From Lycorma delicatula (lineage: Eukaryota > Arthropoda > Insecta > Hemiptera > Fulgoridae), in NCBI RefSeq assembly GCF_047948215.1, contig NC_134464.1, positions 32,363,020 through 32,427,019 on the forward strand: a stretch of 64,000 nucleotides of DNA, read 5' to 3'. Shown in pieces: positions 36,008 to 46,040 of this stretch; the stretch's first letter is position 1, and every line of letters starts with the position of its first letter. The position numbers were made by a program, and so were the translations under genes. Under the pieces are notes generated by a model. The model did no database searches and was not told where the DNA came from. It worked only from the letters and a program-made list of their open reading frames with translations.

Positions 36008-37354
36008 GCGTAAAAATGATTCATTTTATAAATAAAACTTGTACAGATCTTTTGTGTTTGTATTATGTACGTTAACAAGTTGTTGTTACTACTTACTTAA
36101 CTTAAAAAAAAAAATTAATAAATATTTTTGTAACTTACACTTTATGAAATCCTGGTTAAAGTTAAATATTTTACCAACCGTTACATTCTGTAGTAATTTA
36201 AAAATAAAAACAAAAAAAATAAATAAAAATAAAATCAAATCTTCCTAGACAACAAACGTATTAACATAAATTTTGACACACAATTAAAAATTTTAATAAA
36301 CATATTTAATTAAATGTTGTCACATTTTAATATAACACTTTAACAATAATTAATAAGGAAATCTAAAGTTTAACTTATTCCCGCACGAATATAAGTACAT
36401 GTCTGGACTACCCGTACGTAATAACCGTGCTTAAAACGCCAGGCAGTGTTACCACTTTCAGCCAGACCGAGCGACTGAAAGCAAAATTTCCTACCGTTAT
36501 CCCTGCCCCACCTCATCAGGGTTACCAACTATCTACCATGAAAAAACAAAATCAATCAGAATTCTTAAAAAAAAATAAAAACATACATCATTTAACCATT
36601 AAAATAATATATAAATGACCAAATATAGTAAATAATATTATAACATTTTACGATTATAATAACCAGTCAGAAGTAGGCAATTTTAATAATAACTAAAAGA
36701 TGTGCTGAATATTTAACAGAAAGGTGCAGGCACATGGTATATAATAAAATTTATTTTTAAGTATTGAAAGAACAAAAAAAAATTATGTAACAACTACAAC
36801 TTCAGTAGATAAATAATTTTGATTTTCTAACCTTCTTGGCAAAATAAAATAACGCCTGAACATTTCATCCGGAAGTATTGAGTCCCCTTTTTAGTCTTCG
36901 CGTTTTTCGTAAGTTACAATATTTCCATCAATGCTCCTACGCACAAATTTCAAATTAAAGTGGTAAATTAATCATCGACGAAAGAAAAACGATCGAAAAG
37001 TTCGATAAACATTTTTTCAGTCAATATAATTTAGTTACATTATTTATTTAAGAAAGAAATTGCACAATTTCATTGTGCAATAATGAACAAAAAATAAATA
37101 AGAAAAAATACCAACGTATTACTTTTCGAAAGCGAAAACACATACTTCTACCAGAGGTTCTTAAAAGTAATATTGGTACTCCTAACAGTATAATCTGGGC
37201 AACGTAGGACGTTGGAGGCAGTCTCTGGTCCAGCAATTAATTTCTATCCTTACTAACAACTACTGAAATCTCTAAACTTTGACGAGTGATAAAATAATGT
37301 TAAATGTAATATAAAAAAAAAAAAAAAATTTTTTTTGTTGATATCTATAAATAA
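36008..37354. other. 1.35-kb spacer between inverted arms
   Basis: AT-rich, with one less AT-rich patch (36385-36540) containing the 63-codon ORF 36427-36618 (MLKTPGSVTTFSQTERLK...), which resembles no family I know. Another patch (37110-37240) holds a minus-strand 62-codon ORF, also unrecognised. A 9-bp hairpin TTGCACAAT/ATTGTGCAA lies at 37060-37080. No transposase motif was found, so if this is a transposon it is non-autonomous. Confidence 0.5.
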
Positions 37355-37854
37355 AATATTTGTATTCTTTACATTTCTTAAACAAATTTTAATTAAAAAT
37401 TAAGTTTTTGGCTTTCACATAAACGTTTAAAAAATATAAAATATTTATTTTCTGGTTAATCCATATTGCGATAATTTTAATTGTGATATTTTTTAATTAA
37501 AAAATAAATAAACATTGTTTTTATTAAGATTCATTCGTATCACAAATATATAAATACATCAATTAGGGATCAGTAACACAGACAGTACGCTTTTACCCAA
37601 GGATGAAACTTGATTATTTTATTTAATTTTTTAATTAAATACATGTAGAGTATTTCATGTTTTTAATTATTAAAATATATATTTTTTTAAATTAATTTTC
37701 TTTAATTTTTAAAATACTTCGTAAAAATAGAATTTAAGTTTTCTTAATAATTAGCAGATGATCAAGTCCCAGTTTCAATTCGACTGTTACAGAATTTTCC
37801 CGTTAATTAAAGTACAACGACATAATAACATAAATATTGCTGGAATTTATAAGC
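37355..37854 (-). repeat. Right arm of ~500-bp inverted repeat
   Basis: Partner of 35503-36007. The outer ends are GCTTATAAATTCCAGCA (left) and its complement (right). AT-rich flanks beyond them show weak further similarity (TTAATTTA against TTAAGTTAAT), so the true outer limits may be ~10-15 bp further out. Confidence 0.9.
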
Positions 37855-38221
37855 ATTAACTTAATTATGCATCAGGAATGAGCCTAAAACTAGAAAATTG
37901 GTAAACTGTAGTTTGTTTGGGTATAACTAACTGTAAAGCAATTTAAAATTAATTAAAAAAAATAATTAATTAAACATTTTCTCATATTTCATTACCACTA
38001 AATAAATATTCCTTTAATCTTTTGAGCATTGTGCTGAATTTTTTTTTTGTAACTACACAAGTCGTGATATATCTTCACCGACAAATTGAAGCATAACTTC
38101 CTTTATATCAAAGGTAAAAGTTAGAGAATGTTCTCACTTCAATAATTATTTTTTAACCTATAAAATTTCATTTAATTGCGCAATTTTCTTTAAATTATAA
38201 ATGTGTAACTAAATAAAATAG
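37855..38221. other. Short intergenic stretch
   Basis: AT-rich. No features were recognised. Confidence 0.4.
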
Positions 38222-39360
38222 CTACTTGATTAAATTTATAAATGGTATAAAACGCATTACAATTTTTTTTTTCATTTTCCCCACACAAAGGCTTTTTCTT
38301 TGAGGTAAACCCGTAGAAAAAAATCCGCCGCAGTCAAATCTGGAGATCATGGTGGCCACAAGCCTAGACCGATAACAAAACCGATTACCAAAGAATTCCT
38401 TAACGAAATCAGAAGCTGAACCTGCGTAGTGCGATGTCGCACCGTCATGTTGTAGCCAGCAGTGTCTGTCTTCCTCTTCCAAGAGTGCGATGAACTGAAA
38501 TAAAATATCCTGATATCGTTCTGCATTAATGGTGTACTCGAAAAAAATAGGACCGATTATTTTCTTCCGCGATATCGCGCACCACACGCCCAACTTCTGC
38601 GGGTGTAATTGTTTTTCGTTATAAACTTGGGGATTTTCATCACTCCAAATTCTACTGTTTTGGCTGTATACGTAGCCATCCAAATGAAACCGTGCTTCAT
38701 CTGTGAAAAATAACGAATCCATAACATTAATTCCCTCACGCAGAAATAGACGGAACCGTTGACAATATTGTAGCCGTTTTTCTTTGTCGGGCTCAAGAAG
38801 TCGATGAACCGTTTGAATGCCATAAGGTCGTAATTGTAACCGTTTGGTCGCCCGATGAACAGTTGATTTAGGCAAATTAATTTCAGCAGACAAACGTCTG
38901 ATCGATTTATTTGGCGAGGCGAGTAATCGGTCTTTGATTTCAGTGACTGTATCCGTATTCAACACTGACGCAGATCTTTTGTGTTCCTTGTTATTAACAG
39001 AACCGGTCTCTCTAAATTTTGCAACAAACCTTAATACTGCTGTTTTGTTAGGAGCTGGTTTATCTGGGTACTTATGGCAAAACAAATCTTGCACTTCAAC
39101 CACTGATTTCTACTGAAGTACGACTCAACAATGAAAACACGTTCATCTAGTGAAAACACCATCTTGTCTCTAGCAATACACTGAACGTTATGATTGCATT
39201 GTTGTTACTATCGGTAGTGTTCTACTGTGTCGCCGCGATGTTCAGATGTTGGACAAGTCCATTTCAGTAACGAGTAGGGAAGTAAGCTTGACTTTTGAAA
39301 TTTCATGAATGAGTGATTGATGGGTTGCGTTTTTTCAAATACAGGAACACTCTGTATTTT
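38222..39360 (-). pseudogene. Tc1/mariner-superfamily transposon with near-complete transposase
   Basis: The transposase starts at ATG 39160-39162 (minus; MVFSLDERVFIVESYFS). One indel joins it to the 293-codon frame: PNKTAVLRFVAKFRETGSVN (first helix-turn-helix), SIRRLSAEINLPKSTVHRAT (second), FFTDEARFHLDGYVYSQ (first catalytic D), then WLQHDGATSHYA (second). After a frameshift near 38390 and one TGA, the third aspartate appears in SPDLTAADFFLRVYLKEKAF. I count 34 residues between the second and third aspartates, a mariner-like DD34D spacing. The outer end ACAGAGTGTTCCTGT (39341-39355, minus) looks terminal. The opposite end is missing. The three defects make it non-functional as it stands. 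Confidence 0.85.
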
Positions 39361-39727
39361 TCCAATATTTCTATCAGTGATGGTTATTAAAAAATTAAAT
39401 AGAATAAAAATAAAACTGATATTTTTGTTTTAATCAGGTGTATATGAAATTTGTATGGTAAGTTAAATTAACAATTAATTAATAAGGGGTGAAGAAAGTA
39501 TTTTGGTAATTGTGAAATCAACTGCTGTGGAAAAAGACGTTTTACTGTAACGATAACACAATTACATAAAATACACTATTATTACCGAGATTGCCTGTTC
39601 ATAAGACAAAGGAGACGAATAACTGTTTTTTCCACGAGAGTTATTTACGGCATTGATACAAAATATTTAAACAAATTTTTATTTATAGATATCAACTTGT
39701 CCAAGATATACTAATAATTATTTGCTA

Positions 39728-40149
39728 TTAATATATATATAAAGTTGATTTATTTTCTGTATGTCGTCTGTTTGTTGCATCACGTGAAAACCAACCCACC
39801 GATTGCTTTCAAATTTGTAGGATACTGTCATATTATCCCAGGAAAGGTATTAAGCCATAGACCGAGGCCCTATCTCCCTTGAACGTAAAGTTGTGAATTA
39901 AATATATTGATTAAATTAAAAAAGATTAATCATTTTACTTCATTATTATATTTCTGTCACGGCGGCAACAGAAATAGGTTATGAATTGTTATACTTTAGT
40001 TACCATTGTTACTACTCCTTTGTCTTTTGAGATTTAGTTTCTTTTTCAGGTTTCTATAAAGCCTGAGTAGTTTAATTGTTATTTATAAGTATTATTCTTA
40101 CAACTATGAGAGAAACGAACACATCGTGGGAGCGAAGTCCTCTGGCTAG
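39728..40149 (+). mobile_element. Candidate Helitron-like element
   Basis: It begins ATATATATAAAGTTGATTTA then GTATGTCGTCTGTTTGTTGC and ACCCACCGATTGCTTTCAAA, like many Helitron 5' ends. It closes with GGGAGCGAAGTCCTCTGG and CTAG (40146-40149). No clear 3' hairpin was found, and the dinucleotide after CTAG is not T, so the 3' end is uncertain. Confidence 0.35.
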
Positions 40150-40158
40150 ACGGGAAAG

Positions 40159-40445
40159 GCAACCGGGTTGGTCTAGTTGTGAACGCGTCTTACCAAATTC
40201 AGCTGATTTGGAAGTCGAGAGTCCAGCGTTCAAGTCCTAGTAAAGTCAGTTGTTTTTACACAGATTTGAGTACTAGATCGCGGATACCGGTGTTCTTCGG
40301 TGGTTGGGTTTCAATTAACCACACATCTCAAGAATGGTTGAACTGAGACTGTACAAGACTACACCTCATTCACATTCATACATATCATCCTCTGAAGTAT
40401 TATCTGAACGGTAATTACCGGAGGCTAAACAGGAAAAAGAATAAA
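40159..40445 (+). repeat. SINE family 2, full-length with target-site duplications
   Basis: Head: TTGGTCTAGTTGTGAACGCG (A-box region), AATTCAGCTGATTTGG and GCGTTCAAGTCC (B box). Body: GATCGCGGATACCGGTGTTC and GGTGGTTGGGTTTCAATTAA. Tail: CATCCTCTGAAGTATTATCT, then ACGGTAATTACCGGAGGCTA and AACAGGAAAAAG. AGACGGGAAAG occurs immediately before (40148-40158) and after (40446-40456): an 11-bp target-site duplication consistent with LINE-type retroposition. This is the reference copy for the family here. Confidence 0.9.
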
Positions 40446-40456
40446 AGACGGGAAAG

Positions 40457-40617
40457 CCTACCAAACAGAGTTCTGGGGGAATGGCGAGCTCTTACGCCCT
40501 AGGATAGGCTCCGTCTCCCCAGGGTTAGTCCGGAAGTCCCAGGGTCGGTTCCAGGTTTTGCCTGAGCCGACCTGGATCCCGGGCTCCAGATCCACGGAGC
40601 CCCGACCGGCTAGTTTT
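40457..40617. other. GC-rich segment downstream of SINE
   Basis: A sharply bounded GC-rich patch (AGGGTCGGTTCCAGGTTTTG, CCGACCTGGATCCCGGGCTC, CCACGGAGCCCCGACCGGCT) ends at a (TA)n tract. It probably belongs to the older element into which the SINE inserted. It resembles the composition of the LINE 3' UTRs at 48-50 kb, but no homology was established. Confidence 0.4.
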
Positions 40618-40640
40618 ATATAAATATATATATATATATA

Positions 40641-41890
40641 GCTTATCAATACCAACATAAACACCTTTTTTAATTTTTAATAATATTATTACTCGCTGGA
40701 ATAGGTTAAAAAAAGCCGCTAACAGAATTATCGTTAATTTAGAAACACATAAGAAAAGTAATTAGGACATATATTTAAATATTTATGCGCCAATTCCCAC
40801 TGTACTAAAGTTAAAAAGGTATTCAAAAAGATTCTTTTTTTAACGTTTTTCTTTTAAAGATAAAAATAAAAAATTAAATGATATTTGACAACTTAACAGA
40901 AAAGTAATTAATGATTAAAATATCATCATCTTTAACTTTCTATCTTGATTTTTAATGAAGCTTTTTTTATTAAGTTACAAATTCCTCACTAAAGATATGA
41001 CACGACTAGTATAATACGTTAATCCAAGTCTGTAAGAAGTGGTTCTACTCATTTAAACCGTTGAGGTAAATTCTCTACTCCACTAGTCCGTTATTAATTT
41101 TCCACTAATTCTATTATAAGGATTTTTATTTATTCATATCATTTACTATTTTATTTATTTCTATTACATTTATGTCATAAGAACTATGATTCTTAGGTAA
41201 ATCTACTTTAAACCAATCATACGTACCTTACAACCACCGCACGTGTAACGTTTTTCTACTTATATTAAAATATAATTAATTAATAATAAAAAAATTAAAA
41301 AGTCTCGTAATATTACTAATTCGTCTGAAACAAAGTCTGTATTAATTAATACAGAACTGAAATCTTCAGTTCAGTATTTATTAATTTCATAACCTTTTTT
41401 TCATTACCGGAAGTAATTATGTGTAACAAAAAAACTGAAAATGATAATCCCGTAAAGTTTTAAAAATGTATTATTATTTTGAGTTCAAAATATTAAAATC
41501 TAGCATAAAACTAAATACAGATACTATATGTATCTGTACTGGCATGAATATCTGGTTTAACTTACGATAATGTAATCTCATTCTTGTATTTTTGGTCGAA
41601 TGATTATATAAGTTAAAAAAAATATAAATGCATATAAAGGAGGTGGGAGAAATCAAGAAGAGTTACGTTTAAAAAGAAGGATTAAAACCACTCAGAAAAT
41701 TTTGAAAAAATAGGAAAGACAACTTATAATTTTCTAGCTTTGAAAATTTTGCAAATTGAAATTAGTTTTTAGATTTAAAATTATAAAAAAAATGTATCTA
41801 CTCAAAAAATACAGCGATTGCTATTTTACTTATTTATCTATCCTCAAAACAATAAGTACGATTACTTTAAGATATATAAATTTTAATGAA
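40641..41890. other. AT-rich, no features recognised
   Basis: No gene or named repeat was identified. Confidence 0.4.
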
Positions 41891-41892
41891 AT

Positions 41893-41968
41893 ATGTCAAG
41901 TCTGATAGGAACCCAGAACCTATCGGATGAAAGGCAGATAAGATACCATTCCACTACGGAGGTCAGTA
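41893..41968 (-). repeat. tRNA-like SINE head fragment
   Basis: The minus strand reads CCTCCGTAGTGGAATGGTAT (A-box region) and GGTTCTGGGTTCC (B-box-like), about the right distance apart, with no acceptor stem. It is closest to SINE family 1 heads (GCCTTTCATCCGATAGGT against GCCTTTCATTCGGAGGT). Confidence 0.55.
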
Positions 41969-44116
41969 TTTAATTAATTAATAGTATACGGTGGGGGGGA
42001 GGGTTGAAATCCTTCATAGATTTAAAAAAGAGAAATTTACAAACTCGGGAAATCATTTTGAAAATAGTGAATTATAATTTATTTGTAATGGATTGAGGAG
42101 CGTAACGAAACACAATAAAAATTTAAACGGTAATCACAAATAAAAGATTTCCACTTATTCTTTTTATGAAAAAAAAAACCAAAAGGTTGAAAAAAACAAT
42201 ATTAAATTAGGTCTAAGACAAAATTAAATATTATATTATACAATCCGGAAGTATAAAAAGTGAAAATAAGTTTATATTAAGTAACTAAGCATGTAGAGAA
42301 TAATTTATTAAACAGTATAACTACGAAAGTAAGTAAGTCCGTTGAAATAGAATGAGGTTATGAATTAGGTAAGAACTTCACCTCACCTGACTGTTTTGAA
42401 CGTTGAACAGAACACACAGCCTCCATTAATTAGAAAGTTCGTTCACTCAAGTGATCTCTTAGCATCTTTCACGTCTGCACAATTTAACCTACAAAGTTGA
42501 GAATAAGTAGTACCGGTCGGTATGAAGGGGAAAAAGCGGGAAGAAAGAAGAAGAATTAATAAGGTATAATATAGTGCGACCTGTCATTACGAAAACCTCT
42601 TTATAATGGATTCTTTTTTTAATATCCTAGTAAAATTACGTTAGTTTATCTTCTATTATAATAACCGGTATGAACATCAAAGAAATTTACATAAAGGCTA
42701 TCAATAAAGTTTATATACATTTACTAATAAAGGACAGTTTCCCAGAAAACAATTGATGTATTTAAAAGCACCATCAGTTTACAACTGACCGACAATAATG
42801 TAACCAGGAAAAAATTTCATTTTTTGCATCTTTTCTTTATCGATATTATTAAACGGTTATTTTCCTAGTGTTTCTTAATATGCAAAAAAAGGGTCAACGG
42901 AGAGGTGATAAGAGGTGGACCAACCTCAAAAATGAAAAAAAAAGTCAAAATTTACGAATTTCTAATATTTTTAGAATAAACTAAATTTTTACTCGAAAGA
43001 AAAAAAAAATTATTTTTAAATATACCAATACCAAGTCAAGAAAATCTAGAAAAATAATTTTCTACATTAAAACAATAATGAGAATAAAAAAGGAAGATAC
43101 TCTTAGAAAGGTTTCATCCCCTTTTTACAAGATAGGGTAGTCACAACTAGAAACTTACAATAACATAACCTAAGAAAATTATAAATTATGAAAAGTGTCA
43201 CTGGTGCATAATTTTTTATGAAAATAAACCGTATTGTAAGTGTTTGTTTTCAGGTTACACGCAAAATACATATCAGGAGCCATAATTTTGCTGCAGGGAT
43301 GATCCACGAACAATAAATTAAGTCACAATAGTAAAATCGTAGATCAAATCCACCCATATTATCTCTACAAAACAGAAGCAGCAATAGATACAGATAAATG
43401 CCAGTTATATGGAACAAAACAATATTAACTGACAAAACAAGAATACAATAAACTTGACGTATTATATTAGCCGAGTCAATAGAGATTTTATCCACGAGAA
43501 AAGTTACTACAACAATTAAATTATTGGAATGGGTTGGGAAAAATATGTAGAATAAAAGTGTGCCCTAGCGGAAATGAGCGATTAACTATTTAATTTGTTA
43601 ATAAATTAAGGAAAAATGATTAGTTTTCCCAACAACAGTTTTAGTTTTAATTACATATAAAAATAAAAATCACCAATAGATAGCTGAGGAAATTTTGCTT
43701 CAATATCCTCTCGGGTATTTTTTTTTACGAGCAAAACTAAGGGCGCTAGCGAATTTTTCAATAAGCACCAAACTCGCGTTCTACAGCTATAGTAACGTAA
43801 CTCGAGGGCGCGCAATAAACTTCCGTAACTCTATTCCTATCAGAGATAATTAAAAAGGTGATTCACAAGACCCAAGACTAAATTAAATTAATCAAATTTT
43901 CAAAATATTTTTAATTTTTGATTGTCCGTTAATCCAGATCTACTGTGAAAATTTGCAAGTTGTTGATAAAACGATTATAACAATAAAAAATTGCAAAAAA
44001 TTAAAAAGTAAATTTAGCATTCTGCTCTGGAGGTTACTACCTATATATCTTATTTAATTGTTTATTTATCATTATTTGAAAATTATAATTTTTTTTTTAG
44101 AAAAGCGTATTTTTAG
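41969..44116. other. Intergenic, no gene seen
   Basis: AT-rich with a GGGGGGGAGGG run at 41992. An 81-codon minus ORF at 43250-43495 has no recognised domain and is probably fortuitous. Confidence 0.4.
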
Positions 44117-44129
44117 TACGTTGGCTAAT

Positions 44130-45517
44130 TGATTAGCTGGCATCTCTCCCGCCACCACCCCATTCGGTCGCCCTAGAGCACAGACCAAATCTTCTGTGCC
44201 AAAAAACGGCTACTGTGCCTCAAAACAGATTTGCGACCTCGTTATTCCTAATGCTCCTAGTGAGCTCCTATCTTGCGTGAGCGGTTAAGCTGAGTGCCGT
44301 ATAGCACCCGCTTATGTGTCCCTACCGCTCACTTGTCAAATTAAAACTAGATCGGGGAGGCGCACCCCTTGTTACAAATTAAAACTAAAAAAGTTACAAG
44401 TTAAAAAGACGGCAATTTAAGCCGCCACGCCTCGGTCGCTGTCAGCCAGCTAGTGCCTGTCCACCATTTAAAGCGCTTGGAGCTTTTACTGGCTGGCGGC
44501 CAGCCATTATTTCGGATAAGGACTTCCCACAGCTCCGCTAAAGGAATCAATAAATCCCATTTAAATTTAAAATCTAACGATGAAGGTTGAACATCGCAAC
44601 CTCATCGAGGAACCCCCACACGGTCCGACAATGCCGCTCTCGCCACATCGACTTGCCGCTTATGAGCGGCCAGTTTTCCCCTCTGACCTCTAAGTTCCAG
44701 GGTGGCTCGGTCTCTGCCCCCCCCCCCCCAAGAGCAGGGCAGTCGAACATAAGATGTTAGTTCGACTGGACCTCCCCGCAGACACGCAACTCATCAGCCG
44801 CTAGGCGAAACCTAAACAGATATTGCATCAAATTCACATGGTTGGTGAGCACTTGCGCACCCGACGCCCTTAAAAATGAATTCGAGTCATACCATCCTCC
44901 CAGATCCTGTATAAATCTATACAGGGATCTTTCCTTATTCGTGGTGTGCCATTCATGTTGCCATACATCCATCGCGAGGCTCCATATCCTCTTCCGCAGG
45001 CGGGAAATGGGCAACTGAACGAAATTTGGACCTGGTGCATTGTGATAGTCGTTCCGCTCCGGTTCTAGCCCGGCTCGAAACCGCATCCCAAATACCTCGG
45101 TTTCCCGACCTCTTCGCAACTTCCACATGGCTGCTCGAACTTTTACCACTAAATCGATTGGGAGAGCCTTTCCCAATACGGTGGTAGCCTCGTAGGAGGT
45201 TGTTTTAAAAACACCAGTGCATACTATTAAGGCTCTGCGCTGGGCACTCCTTAAATTTTGAAGCAGTGCTCTATTTCTATCCAACCTATGCGCCCAGACT
45301 GGCGCCGCGTATGCGATCATACTCTGGAAGACACCTCGGTACACCAAGTACATTTGGCGACCCGACAGCCCGTAGTCTTTCCGAGCAATCCTTCTAAGTT
45401 TGTGCATCACAGAGACAGCGTCCGCCGCAACTTGCTTAATGCGGTTGCTAAAAAGCAATTTATCAAACAAAATACCTAGGTACTTATGAACCCTTACTCG
45501 GCTGATTACACAGCCTT
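44130..45517 (-). pseudogene. R1-clade LINE, 5'-truncated, with target-site duplication
   Basis: The minus-strand frame begins RKGCVISRVRVHKYLGILFD (reverse-transcriptase motif E) and runs 237 codons from its first ATG. It includes LRRIARKDYGLSGRQMYLVY, RGVFQSMIAYAAPVWAHRLD, LGKALPIDLVVKVRAAMWKL and LMQYLFRFRLAADELRVCGE. An in-frame TAA at about 44757 then interrupts the C-terminal zinc knuckle, which continues HLMFDCPAL. The absence of an RNase H domain and the CG-E...H-x3-D-C knuckle fit the R1 clade. The rest is ~600 bp of 3' UTR, with a 13-C run at 44717-44729. TACGTTGGCTAAT (44117-44129) and TACGTTAGCTAAT (45518-45530) flank it: a 13-bp target-site duplication with one mismatch. There is no obvious poly-A. 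Confidence 0.9.
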
Positions 45518-45530
45518 TACGTTAGCTAAT

Positions 45531-46002
45531 ACTTAAAACCGATCATTATTCAATCTGTTTTTACAAATATAAAAATATTTAATTGTTGTTTGTAAGGTCA
45601 TGTACTTTAAGGATGGCAGAGATGATTTTTCAAAAACAATTTTCAGGGAGTTTTAGGAAGTAAATATTAGTACGCTTTGTAAACACATGAAAATTACGCT
45701 TTAAACAAATTGTTATAAAGAATTAAAGAAAATAGATATTTTTATGTAACTTCATAGATTTATGTAAAAATACGTCATTTTTCAGTATTTAACCTTAGAT
45801 TTGAATGTTATTGACGAATAATTCTACTTTTCGTCAATATTTTGTTTATTTTCAATCTGATGACAAAATAAATACCACCAGTAGAAAACTAAGACAATTT
45901 TTCATGAAAAACCTCCCGAACACCTTTTCCTACGAGCATTACTGATAAATTATTACTTTATTCATTTAGTCTTACTGTATACGGGAAGGTAACACAAATA
46001 TA
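45531..46002. other. Short AT-rich gap between two LINEs
   Basis: No features were recognised. Confidence 0.4.
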
Positions 46003-46038
46003 GTTTCCAAAATATAGTTTCCGGTTTCCAAAATATAG
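46003..46038 (+). repeat. Short reiterated motif at LINE 5' junction
   Basis: AAATATAGTTTCC-type strings occur three times (TTTCCAAAATATAGTT twice). They lie directly before the 5' truncation point of the following LINE and look like filler made by template slippage during integration. Confidence 0.6.
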
Positions 46039-46040
46039 TT

